Shown here: piece after piece, positions 1-7,480 of the stretch
How positions within the stretch are numbered: position 1 is the first letter of the stretch
Layout of the letters: each line of letters opens with the position of its first letter
NCBI RefSeq assembly: GCF_965139335.1
Contig: NZ_CBCSEL010000001.1
Reading direction: 5' to 3' (one strand)
Length of the DNA: 64,000 nucleotides
Source of the DNA: Catellicoccus marimammalium
GTDB taxonomy: Bacteria; Bacillota; Bacilli; Lactobacillales; Catellicoccaceae
Program-made: the position numbers and the translations under genes
Notes under the pieces: generated by a model
What the model was told of the DNA's origin: nothing
Databases searched by the model: none
What the model saw: the letters and a program-made list of their open reading frames with translations, nothing else

Positions 1-309
1 GCTGAAACAAAAGAATTAGAAGAAAAAACTCGTAATGGTGCTTGGACGATTGTTGAAGGAAAAGGATATACTTCATACGGAATTGCTAGTTGTGCCGTGG
101 AAATTGTCAATGCTATTTTTAATGATGCGCATCAATTACTTGTCGTTTCTACTCCATTTAACGAAGAAGAAACTTATATTGGATACCCAGCAATTATTGG
201 TGCTAAGGGCATTGTAGATACGATTGAACTTCCTTTATCTCAAAAAGAAAAAGAAGAATTAGCAAAAACTGCTCAAATGATCCAAGAAAAAATTGATCAT
301 TCTTTATAA
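1..309 (+). CDS. ldh: L-lactate dehydrogenase, C-terminal part (5' end outside window)
   Basis: The first 102 codons of the window are open in frame 1 and end at TAA 307-309. They match the C-terminal third of NAD-dependent L-lactate dehydrogenase, which reduces pyruvate to L-lactate in the cytoplasm as the last step of homolactic fermentation. Visible family features are the GYTSYGIA segment, the strand LLVVSTPF, and YIGYPAIIGAKGIVDTIEL followed by the terminal helix beginning LSQKEKEELAK. The catalytic His and the NAD-binding fold lie upstream of the window. A strong terminator follows at once. Malate dehydrogenase of the same superfamily is the alternative, but the C-terminal pattern fits L-LDH better. 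Confidence 0.88.
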   Translation, partial: AETKELEEKTRNGAWTIVEGKGYTSYGIASCAVEIVNAIFNDAHQLLVVSTPFNEEETYIGYPAIIGAKGIVDTIELPLSQKEKEELAKTAQMIQEKIDHSL

Positions 310-313
310 AATA

Positions 314-347
314 AAAACTCTCGAAGGAAACACTTCGAGAGTTTTTT
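314..347. terminator. Bidirectional intrinsic terminator between ldh and the Fem gene
   Basis: Arms ACTCTCGAAG (317-326) and CTTCGAGAGT (333-342) pair perfectly around a 6-nt loop. A T-run follows on the plus strand and an A-run precedes it, so the hairpin can stop both ldh and the convergent cell-wall operon. Confidence 0.9.
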
Positions 348-356
348 GTATTTATT

Positions 357-1355
357 TTATTGATTAAAGGCGTCGTATTTTTCTTGGTCATAAATACGAT
401 CGATTTCTCCAATATATTCGGTTACACCATTGGTGAAAGAATTTTTGAAACGATATAGCCCATCTTCTAAATCTTCTTCAAAAATACCACCAAAATCATA
501 ATAAGATTTATTCGTATCCAATCCCCAACGGATCATTTCCCACTGCATCAAATAATTAGGCATTAAATTACGTTTTTGGTTTGTAGAACCACCATACATA
601 TACCAAACACGGTCGCCATAATTAATCGCTACCGCTCCAGATAAAATTTCCTCTTCATCATGAGTTAAGAAAATTTGTAGTTCATCTTCATCAAAAGCTT
701 CTAATAAATCTAGGAAATACTCTTTTGGACGATAAGTAATGCCTTGGCGCTCTGCCATAATTTTATGAGTTTCATAAAAGGCATCTACCGCTTCTTTGGA
801 GTGAGCACGCGCACATTGCACCCCTTTACGAATAGAATAACGAATATTATATCTCGTTTTAGAATGGAAGCTAGCTAATAATTCATCCTCTGTTTTTCCT
901 TTTAATTGTAAAACCATATTCAATCGAGGCTGAATCGTACTATGTGGATCTACTTTTCGACTGCGTACGGTAAACCCTTCTGCTTCTAATTCTTTTTCTA
1001 ACTCTTCAGAATACAATACTTCTGGATCACAGCGTAACATAAAAATTTCATCAACAGGTAAATATTTTTCTGCTTCGTCAAACAAAGCTTTTAATTGTTT
1101 TGGATTTAATTCTGCACAAACTGGACCTTTTGTGGCATAGGCAATCTTTTTCCCTACTGCATTATTTACCATTAAAATAGATAAACTAGCAGTAATATTA
1201 CCTGCTTCATCCTCTAAATAGATGTATAAAGGTTCCCAGGCTTTTTTTACTTTAGACCAAGGAATGGATTGAGTGATTTTCCCAAATTCCGCATTCTTTG
1301 TAAATTGTTGAAAACGTTCTACTTCTACTGGATTTGATAAATCTAGTTTTGGCAT
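357..1355 (-). CDS. FemX/FemAB-family peptidoglycan cross-bridge aminoacyltransferase
   Basis: A 332-residue protein of the Fem family (tandem GNAT-like folds). These enzymes transfer an amino acid from aminoacyl-tRNA to the stem-peptide lysine of a peptidoglycan precursor at the inner membrane face. Family features include MLRCDP near residue 106, LNMVLQLKGKTEDELLASFH with the following KTRYNIRY segment, and the C-terminal YYDFGGI and GLYRFKNSF motifs. No coiled-coil arm is evident, so the size resembles Weissella FemX rather than staphylococcal FemA. The frame is open 15 codons further upstream. ATG 1353-1355 is chosen because AAAGGAG lies 9 nt before it, and it begins 1 nt after the stop of the preceding gene. 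It is last in an operon with an ATP-grasp ligase and asnB. The amino acid transferred is unknown. Confidence 0.85.
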   Translation of the reverse strand: MPKLDLSNPVEVERFQQFTKNAEFGKITQSIPWSKVKKAWEPLYIYLEDEAGNITASLSILMVNNAVGKKIAYATKGPVCAELNPKQLKALFDEAEKYLPVDEIFMLRCDPEVLYSEELEKELEAEGFTVRSRKVDPHSTIQPRLNMVLQLKGKTEDELLASFHSKTRYNIRYSIRKGVQCARAHSKEAVDAFYETHKIMAERQGITYRPKEYFLDLLEAFDEDELQIFLTHDEEEILSGAVAINYGDRVWYMYGGSTNQKRNLMPNYLMQWEMIRWGLDTNKSYYDFGGIFEEDLEDGLYRFKNSFTNGVTEYIGEIDRIYDQEKYDAFNQ

Positions 1356-1356
1356 C

Positions 1357-2574
1357 CTATACATCTCCTTTACGTTTGAACCATTTTTGATAACGTTCAA
1401 TATAAGAATTATAATATTTCTTTATTCCTCTTTTACGTAAGACACTATCTTGGTCAAAATAAAGGGTAAATCCGTATTGTTTCGCATCGATTAAACGTTT
1501 TGCCTCTGCTTTCCAATGTGGATCTTCGATATATTCTAGAGCAACTTTTTCAGGAACGCCCAACCACAAAATTTCTTTTGTATTTTTCAATACTTCTTTT
1601 GGTTGTTCGTCAAAAATTAAATCAGCAATAATTTGTTGAATTAAATGACTTCCTGCCATTGTTGTATAGTAGCTACTACGCCCTAAACGTAAGTTCACTT
1701 CAAAAATTTTATATTGTTGATCTCGTTCATCATATTTCAAATCAATATCAGCAATCCCTTTGAATTGAATAGATTCTAGAAACTGACAACATAACTCAGA
1801 AAGTGGCTCATTTTCTTCACTGATAATTGCTACATAATTCCCTACTAACTCTGGAGTTACATCTTCCAAAATTGGATGACCAATGCTGATTGCTTGCACA
1901 TGACTAGAAGCATCGACATAAGCATTGACCACGCGCATACAAGAATCATCTCCAGGGATAAATTCTTGTAAAATCATTGGATCTGTATAGCCTCCTTCGT
2001 AAATACGATTTAACGTAGCTTGTACTTCTTCTAACGAATCAATAATAAAGGCTTTTTTCTTTCCTTCAAATTCATAATCAAAATAAGAAACGCTATTGCT
2101 TGGTTTTAAAACTACTGGGAACATTAATTGTGATTGATAATTAACATAATTATCTTTTGTAACCACTTCTGTTTTTGCGTATGGCATTCCATGCTTTTCA
2201 CATAATTGATAAAAAGCTTCTTTTTCCTCAAACTGTTGTAATTGTTCTTTTGGAATTACAGGAAGGTGATAATATTCTTTTAATTTTTCTTGTTGATTAA
2301 TAAGCGCTACTGCATAAGCATCACTTGCCGCAAATAAAATTCGTTTTCCATCCATTTCTGGTGTTTCTTTAGCTAAACGAATTAATTCATCTACCATTGC
2401 TGTTTCATCGTGTAATTCTTTACAAATACGTACATCGATAATTTTAGAATGATTAGTCATAAATAAAGGCATTGTAGAAACACAAATGCTTTTTTCTTGA
2501 TAGTATTGATAAATACTTTTGGCAATTCCATATGCATTTGTATCTGCCCCTAAAATCACAGGTAAAAATTTCAT
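1357..2574 (-). CDS. ATP-grasp carboxylate-amine ligase, D-aspartate-ligase (Asl)-like
   Basis: An ATP-grasp enzyme of about 405 residues. The N-terminal preATP-grasp part begins LPVILGADTNAYGIA. The ATP-binding lobe holds FPVVLKPSNS and MILQEFIPGDD. The Mg-binding end reads FKGIADIDLKYD and then FEVNLRLGRSSYY, which is the pattern I recall for the Enterococcus faecium/Lactococcus D-aspartate ligases. Those enzymes activate the beta-carboxylate of D-Asp and attach it to the Lys side chain of a peptidoglycan precursor. Context supports a wall role: asnB is upstream and a Fem transferase starts 1 nt after its stop. Two in-frame ATGs exist, at 2583 and 2574. The RBS AAGAGG lies about 9 nt before the second and abuts the first, so 2574 is preferred. 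No aspartate racemase is nearby, and the true amino acid is unproven. Confidence 0.78.
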   Translation of the reverse strand: MKFLPVILGADTNAYGIAKSIYQYYQEKSICVSTMPLFMTNHSKIIDVRICKELHDETAMVDELIRLAKETPEMDGKRILFAASDAYAVALINQQEKLKEYYHLPVIPKEQLQQFEEKEAFYQLCEKHGMPYAKTEVVTKDNYVNYQSQLMFPVVLKPSNSVSYFDYEFEGKKKAFIIDSLEEVQATLNRIYEGGYTDPMILQEFIPGDDSCMRVVNAYVDASSHVQAISIGHPILEDVTPELVGNYVAIISEENEPLSELCCQFLESIQFKGIADIDLKYDERDQQYKIFEVNLRLGRSSYYTTMAGSHLIQQIIADLIFDEQPKEVLKNTKEILWLGVPEKVALEYIEDPHWKAEAKRLIDAKQYGFTLYFDQDSVLRKRGIKKYYNSYIERYQKWFKRKGDV

Positions 2575-2603
2575 TTCAGGCATCCTCTTTCCAACGATAC
2601 TAT

Positions 2604-4487
2604 TTAGGCAAATTCCATTAATTCTGGCATTTCACCGTTATGATTGAAGTAAATATCATACCAAACTAGGAAGGTATAAATATTCCAAATTTTCTTACGA
2701 TCATTATTTTTATCGTTATAGAAATCGTCTAATAGTTGAGTGATTTTTTCACGATCAAAGAATTGAGAAACAAATTCTTGATTAAACATGTCACGTACAA
2801 CATGATAGAATTTATCTTCATGCAACCACACTTTAATTGGAGTTGGGAATCCTAATTTTGTACGATCATACCATTCTTGTGGAATATGACGAGCGGCAGC
2901 TTGACGGAATGCATATTTTGTATTTTCTGCATTGATTAAATATTTATTTGGCACTACTTCAGAAACTTCTGCTACTTTACGGTCTAAAATCGGCACACGT
3001 AATTCTAAAGAGTTTGCCATAGACATTTTGTCCGCTTTTAATAAAATATCTCCTGGCATCCATTGGTGAATATCTAAATATTGCATTTTACGTAATTCAC
3101 AGTCTTCTTTTTCCACTTTTTTGTAGATAGGTCCAACAATATCTTCAATCGTTGGTGCTTTACGGTATTCTGGTGTTAAAATTTCATCCGCTTCTTCTGG
3201 TTCAAAAATACGAGAAGGTCCAATAAAGAATTCTTCTGCTGGAGCTAAAGAAGTGTATAAGTGTAATTGACCATGGAAATGTTTATGCTTAATTGATTTT
3301 GCAATTTTATAACGCATATTTTTTGGTAATTTTTTCATTCCTTCTGCTACGACACGGATTGCTTTTACATTAGAATAGAAACCATAAGTTTGGTATCCAG
3401 CAAATAATTCGTCAGCGCCTTCCCCACTCATTACTACTTTCATATCACGACTAGCAAATTCAGATAAGAAGTATAACGGTACACAAGAGAAGTTTGAATC
3501 GGGTTCATCTAAGAAATATTGGATGCGTGGAAATGCTGAAAATGCTTCTTCTGAACCAATCACACGAGATTTATTGTTTAACTCTAATTTATCTGCTAAA
3601 GCTTTTGCTGCATCAGCTTCACTATATTCTCCACCATCAAATCCAATAGAATACGTTTGATTTGGACGTAATACAGCTGCTACATAACTAGAATCTACTC
3701 CACTAGATAAGAAAGATCCAATTTCTACATCAGCTTCTTCATGAATTTTGATGGAAGATTTCACTACATCATCAATTTTATCTACAGTTTCTTCTAAACT
3801 TAAGTTTTCTGGATGAGCATGATAATCATAATATTGTTCAATATTCATAACACCATTTTTGTAAGTAAAACGATGTCCTTCTTTTAATTTAAATACCCCT
3901 TTAAAGAAAGTTTCATTAATTGCTGGGTATTGGAAAGTCATAAATGGTTTTAATGCTTCTTTGTTTAATTCTTTTTCAAAGCTTGGATGAGGTAAGAAGC
4001 TTTTAATTTCAGAACCATACATAAAAGTACCATTCATATTTGCATAATAGAATGGTTTAATTCCAAAGTGGTCACGAGCACCAAATAATTCTTTTGTTTC
4101 TTCATCCCAAATTACAAAAGCAAACATTCCACGCAATTTTTTCACGATATCTTGACCATATTCTTCATAACCGTGCAAAATTACTTCTGTATCCGTATGC
4201 GTAGTGAAAACATGTCCTTTAGCTACTAAATCTTCACGTAATGCTTTATAGTTATAAACTTCCCCATTGAAAGTAATGACTTTTGTTTTATCTTCGTTAT
4301 AAATTGGTTGGCTACCTTCTGATAAATCAATAATACTTAAACGGCGGAATCCTAATCCTACTTCATCTGTTACGTGCATTCCAGAACTATCTGGCCCACG
4401 GTGGACAATTTTATCCATCATTTCTTTTAAAATTGGTTTTTTATCTTCCGCTGAACGTTGGTCTACAAATCCAACAATACCACACAT
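2604..4487 (-). CDS. asnB: Glutamine-dependent asparagine synthase-type amidotransferase (AsnB/AsnH family)
   Basis: A class II glutamine amidotransferase of 627 residues, near the usual 620-640. The N-terminal nucleophile Cys2 follows the initiator Met (MCGIVGF). The HRGPDSSG and NGEVYNY motifs belong to the glutaminase domain. The synthetase domain has the PP-loop FLSSGVDSSY and the SGEGADELFAGY motif. An upstream in-frame GTG at 4493 is possible, but ATG 4487 places Cys at position 2 and has GGAGG 7 nt upstream. The family makes asparagine from aspartate, or amidates peptidoglycan carboxylates (AsnB1 of L. plantarum, AsnH of Lactococcus on bridge D-Asp). As first gene of an operon with an Asl-like ligase and a Fem transferase, bridge amidation is the inferred role. 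Free asparagine synthesis cannot be excluded. Confidence 0.88.
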   Translation of the reverse strand: MCGIVGFVDQRSAEDKKPILKEMMDKIVHRGPDSSGMHVTDEVGLGFRRLSIIDLSEGSQPIYNEDKTKVITFNGEVYNYKALREDLVAKGHVFTTHTDTEVILHGYEEYGQDIVKKLRGMFAFVIWDEETKELFGARDHFGIKPFYYANMNGTFMYGSEIKSFLPHPSFEKELNKEALKPFMTFQYPAINETFFKGVFKLKEGHRFTYKNGVMNIEQYYDYHAHPENLSLEETVDKIDDVVKSSIKIHEEADVEIGSFLSSGVDSSYVAAVLRPNQTYSIGFDGGEYSEADAAKALADKLELNNKSRVIGSEEAFSAFPRIQYFLDEPDSNFSCVPLYFLSEFASRDMKVVMSGEGADELFAGYQTYGFYSNVKAIRVVAEGMKKLPKNMRYKIAKSIKHKHFHGQLHLYTSLAPAEEFFIGPSRIFEPEEADEILTPEYRKAPTIEDIVGPIYKKVEKEDCELRKMQYLDIHQWMPGDILLKADKMSMANSLELRVPILDRKVAEVSEVVPNKYLINAENTKYAFRQAAARHIPQEWYDRTKLGFPTPIKVWLHEDKFYHVVRDMFNQEFVSQFFDREKITQLLDDFYNDKNNDRKKIWNIYTFLVWYDIYFNHNGEMPELMEFA

Positions 4488-4556
4488 AATCACGCCTCCA
4501 TTTTTTATATTTCATACTTCATTTTTCGTTAATATCTTTGTTCATATGTTAGAGTA

Positions 4557-4565
4557 ATTATAACA
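4557..4565 (-). promoter_or_regulatory. Extended -10 promoter of the asnB operon
   Basis: On the minus strand TG-T-TATAAT reads an extended -10 element, about 70 bases before the asnB start. No good -35 is visible. The position downstream of whiA gives the cell-wall operon its own transcription start. Confidence 0.55.
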
Positions 4566-4575
4566 TAGAAAGACT

Positions 4576-4637
4576 AAAAAAGAAGAAGCCTCTTTCATTT
4601 TAGGTTGAATTTTTATACTTCTCTTTACTTCTTCTTT
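4576..4637 (-). terminator. Possible weak terminator after whiA
   Basis: On the minus strand AAAGAAGAAG (4637-4628) can pair with CTTCTTCTTT (4588-4579), followed by more T residues. The loop is about 39 nt, so this is a weak call. It is the only candidate terminator between whiA and the asnB promoter. Confidence 0.3.
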
Positions 4638-4656
4638 GTAGACATTAAGAAACAAT

Positions 4657-5613
4657 TTATACATTTTCTTTTGTTCTATTATTTTCTTCTTGTTGCATTT
4701 TTTCTGCAATTTCATTAATTTTACGCAAACGATGATTTACTCCTGATTTAGAAATTGGACCCGAAGGAACGAGTTCTCCCAATTCTTTAATACTTAACTC
4801 TGGATAATCCAATCGTAATTGAGCGATTTCTTGTAATTTATCATTTAAGGAATCCAATCCAACTTGTTCCTCAATGTAACGAATATTGCGAATTTGTCTT
4901 GTGGCTGCATCAATCGTTTTATTCAAATTGGCATTATCACAGTTTACAAGACGATTGACGTTATTTCTCATATCACGAACAATACGAATATCTTCAAATT
5001 TTAACATCGCGTTTGTCGCCCCAATCAGAGTTAAAAATTCAGAAATTTTTTCTGCTTCTTTCAAATAAGTAATAAATCCATTACGACGAGGTAAGGTTCT
5101 AGCATTTAAACCAAAATAATTCATCATCGTACAAATATCTTCATTGTGCTCTTCATATAAAGAATAAATTTCTAAATGATAGCTACTTGTTTCTGGATTA
5201 TTTACAGATCCACTCGCTAAAAATGCGCCTCGTAAATAAGAGCGCATTTTTTGTGAATTTCCCATAATGGAATCCGATACTTGGTCTTTAAACATCAATC
5301 CATCCATAATATCAAGATCAGATAAGATAGAAAGTGTATTTTGTTTTAAACGAACAATATAAACATTGTTCTTTTTTAATTTCATTTTTTTACGTACCAA
5401 CAAATCACTCGTTACCCCATAATGTTGGATCAATAAAGAATAAATTCTTCGAGCGATTGCAGCATTTTCTGTTTGTACATTTAAAACCCACATTTGACGA
5501 TAAATATTAATCGTTCCATTCATCTTAATGAGTGCAGCCAACTCTGCTTTTGCATGCTCACGGTGCACTTCTAATTGAGTTAATTCTTTTTTTACATCGG
5601 AGGCAAAAGACAT
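4657..5613 (-). CDS. whiA: DNA-binding protein WhiA
   Basis: A 318-residue protein of the WhiA family, which combines a degenerate LAGLIDADG homing-endonuclease fold with a C-terminal helix-turn-helix. The family influences cell division and chromosome segregation in Firmicutes. The start MSFASDVKKEL, the central RGAFLASGSVNNPETSYH-like segment and the C-terminal HTH region around ELSIKELGELVPSGPISKSG are characteristic. GGAGGG lies 5 nt before the ATG. The gene follows yvcK by 1 nt and ends the uvrB-uvrA-rapZ-yvcK-whiA block conserved in many Firmicutes. Confidence 0.95.
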   Translation of the reverse strand: MSFASDVKKELTQLEVHREHAKAELAALIKMNGTINIYRQMWVLNVQTENAAIARRIYSLLIQHYGVTSDLLVRKKMKLKKNNVYIVRLKQNTLSILSDLDIMDGLMFKDQVSDSIMGNSQKMRSYLRGAFLASGSVNNPETSSYHLEIYSLYEEHNEDICTMMNYFGLNARTLPRRNGFITYLKEAEKISEFLTLIGATNAMLKFEDIRIVRDMRNNVNRLVNCDNANLNKTIDAATRQIRNIRYIEEQVGLDSLNDKLQEIAQLRLDYPELSIKELGELVPSGPISKSGVNHRLRKINEIAEKMQQEENNRTKENV

Positions 5614-5614
5614 G

Positions 5615-6601
5615 TTATCCCTCCTTTTTCTTTTCTCCTTTTTCTAACTGTTCCATCAATGCTTGAACAACTTTTTCTCCATCATGGAACACTCCTTCAT
5701 CGCGCAAGCAAAGGAAATTTTTAGCTACGACTTGGCAATGCTCTTCTTTTAATGCGCAAGGATCATGTCGCACTTGAACTAAATACTCATCATAGCGCTG
5801 AGCATTCATTTTTTCCAAAGGAATCGTTTCGACATTCACCAAAACCGTATCAATAAAGCGATGATGTAAATGGCGATGCAAAATCTTCACATGATCGGCA
5901 TCACTAAATTCTTCGGTTTCTCCTTTTTGCGTCATAATATTACAAATATATACTTTTTGCGCTGAAGTTTCAATGATTGCTTTACCAATTTCTGGAATCA
6001 TTAAATTGGGTAAAATACTCGTGAACAAACTTCCTGGTCCCATTACAATCATGTCAGCGTTCATAATTTCTTCCACTACATGCGGACAAGGTTCTGGTAA
6101 TTCATCTTTTTGATCTTTTGTTACATGAATTTCATGAATTGTTTGACGACGTTTTGTAATCGTAGTTTCTCCAGAAAGAATCGTTTGATCTTCAAAAACA
6201 GCATGTAAGGTCAAACTTTCATCGGCTGCAGGATAAACTTTCCCGGTAATATTTAACAAACGAGATAATGTTTGAACGGCTTGATAAATTCCACCTTCCA
6301 TATCATTTAGTGCCGCAATAATTAAATTTCCTAGTGCATGATTTTCTAGTCCATTTTCAAAACGATATTGGAAAATATCCGTCCATTCTTTTTCCACATT
6401 ACTTAAAGCAACAAGAACATTGCGCAAATCTCCTGGTGGAGCCATTTCCATCATTTTACGTAATTTCCCACTACTTCCTCCATCATCCGCTACCGTTACA
6501 ATGGCTGTTAATTCACAATCTTGTTTCTTTAGTTCTTTTAAAATCACAGGTAAGCCTGTTCCGCCACCAATGACGACAATTTTCTTTTTCGTTTCTTCCA
6601 T
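5615..6601 (-). CDS. yvcK: YvcK/CofD-family gluconeogenesis and morphology factor
   Basis: A 328-residue cytoplasmic protein with the nucleotide-sugar-binding CofD-like fold. The N-terminal loop VVIGGGTGLPV and the TVADDGGSSGKLR motif are diagnostic. B. subtilis YvcK is needed for growth on gluconeogenic carbon sources and for normal cell shape, and it binds UDP-GlcNAc-type ligands. The likely RBS AAGGGA overlaps the rapZ stop region, 8 nt before the ATG. It lies between rapZ and whiA in the conserved order. Confidence 0.94.
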   Translation of the reverse strand: MEETKKKIVVIGGGTGLPVILKELKKQDCELTAIVTVADDGGSSGKLRKMMEMAPPGDLRNVLVALSNVEKEWTDIFQYRFENGLENHALGNLIIAALNDMEGGIYQAVQTLSRLLNITGKVYPAADESLTLHAVFEDQTILSGETTITKRRQTIHEIHVTKDQKDELPEPCPHVVEEIMNADMIVMGPGSLFTSILPNLMIPEIGKAIIETSAQKVYICNIMTQKGETEEFSDADHVKILHRHLHHRFIDTVLVNVETIPLEKMNAQRYDEYLVQVRHDPCALKEEHCQVVAKNFLCLRDEGVFHDGEKVVQALMEQLEKGEKKKEG

Positions 6602-6613
6602 CCTCTTTATCCC

Positions 6614-7480
6614 TTAATCAATTAATTTATCTCGATGACTAGTATTGACAATATACCCTTCTTCTTTAAAGTCATGACTTAGGCGTTCAGTAATAGCTAC
6701 AGATCGATGATGTCCTCCTGTACAGCCAATCGCAATCGTAACACTTTTCTTCCCTTCCTCTTGATATCCAGGAATGGCTGTATCTAATAAAGATTTCAAT
6801 TTCTCATAAAATTCTTCAGTTTCTGGGAAACTCATCACGTAGTCATATACCTCTGCATCTTCCCCAGTTTTATCACGTAAACGATCAATATAATATGGAT
6901 TTGGTAAAAAACGAACGTCCATGACTACATCGGCATCAATGGGGATCCCATGTTTAAATCCAAAACTCATCAATTGTAGATGGAAAGGATTATCGGTCGC
7001 ATTTTGATAAATTTCTAAAATCTTTTCTTTTAATTCTCGAGCACTAAGATGAGAAGTATCAATTACAACTTGCGCTTCTTCATGTAAGCGATAAAGCATT
7101 TCTTTTTCTTTTTGAATTCCCTCTAAAATACGTCCATCTTGAGCTAATGGATGGTTACGTCTTGTTTCTTTATAACGAGAAACTAATTCTTCTTCACTGG
7201 CATCTAAAAAAAGAATACTAAAGTCTAGACTATCCATATTTTGTGCTTTTTCTAGCATTTCTTCACTTTCTTTAAAGAAGCTACGTGAACGTAAATCTAC
7301 CACCATCGCAATTTTTTTAATGGCACCATTTTCACGAACCACTTCTAAAAACTTGGTAAATAAGCCAGGAGGCATATTATCAATGCAAAAATAGCCCATA
7401 TCCTCAAAACATTGCATTGCTACAGTTTTACCTGCTCCACTCATTCCTGTGATAATCACTAATTTTAATTTATCTTCCAT
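6614..7480 (-). CDS. rapZ: RapZ/YvcJ-family nucleotide-binding protein
   Basis: A 288-residue protein with an N-terminal Walker A motif (GMSGAGKTVA, about residues 12-21) and the C-terminal RapZ domain ending in IGCTGGHHRSVAITERL, as in YvcJ and RapZ. The E. coli homologue is an RNase E adaptor sensing glucosamine-6-phosphate. In Firmicutes the protein binds nucleotides and its RNA role is less clear. It overlaps the 3' end of uvrA by 11 bases, indicating co-transcription. Confidence 0.94.
   Translation of the reverse strand: MEDKLKLVIITGMSGAGKTVAMQCFEDMGYFCIDNMPPGLFTKFLEVVRENGAIKKIAMVVDLRSRSFFKESEEMLEKAQNMDSLDFSILFLDASEEELVSRYKETRRNHPLAQDGRILEGIQKEKEMLYRLHEEAQVVIDTSHLSARELKEKILEIYQNATDNPFHLQLMSFGFKHGIPIDADVVMDVRFLPNPYYIDRLRDKTGEDAEVYDYVMSFPETEEFYEKLKSLLDTAIPGYQEEGKKSVTIAIGCTGGHHRSVAITERLSHDFKEEGYIVNTSHRDKLID

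Noticed and set aside
4537..4552. Possible LexA/DinR-like box (CTAACATATGAAC) before asnB
   Set aside because: Only half of the site fits CGAAC-N4-GTTCG, and asnB is not an SOS gene. No better box was found upstream of uvrB.
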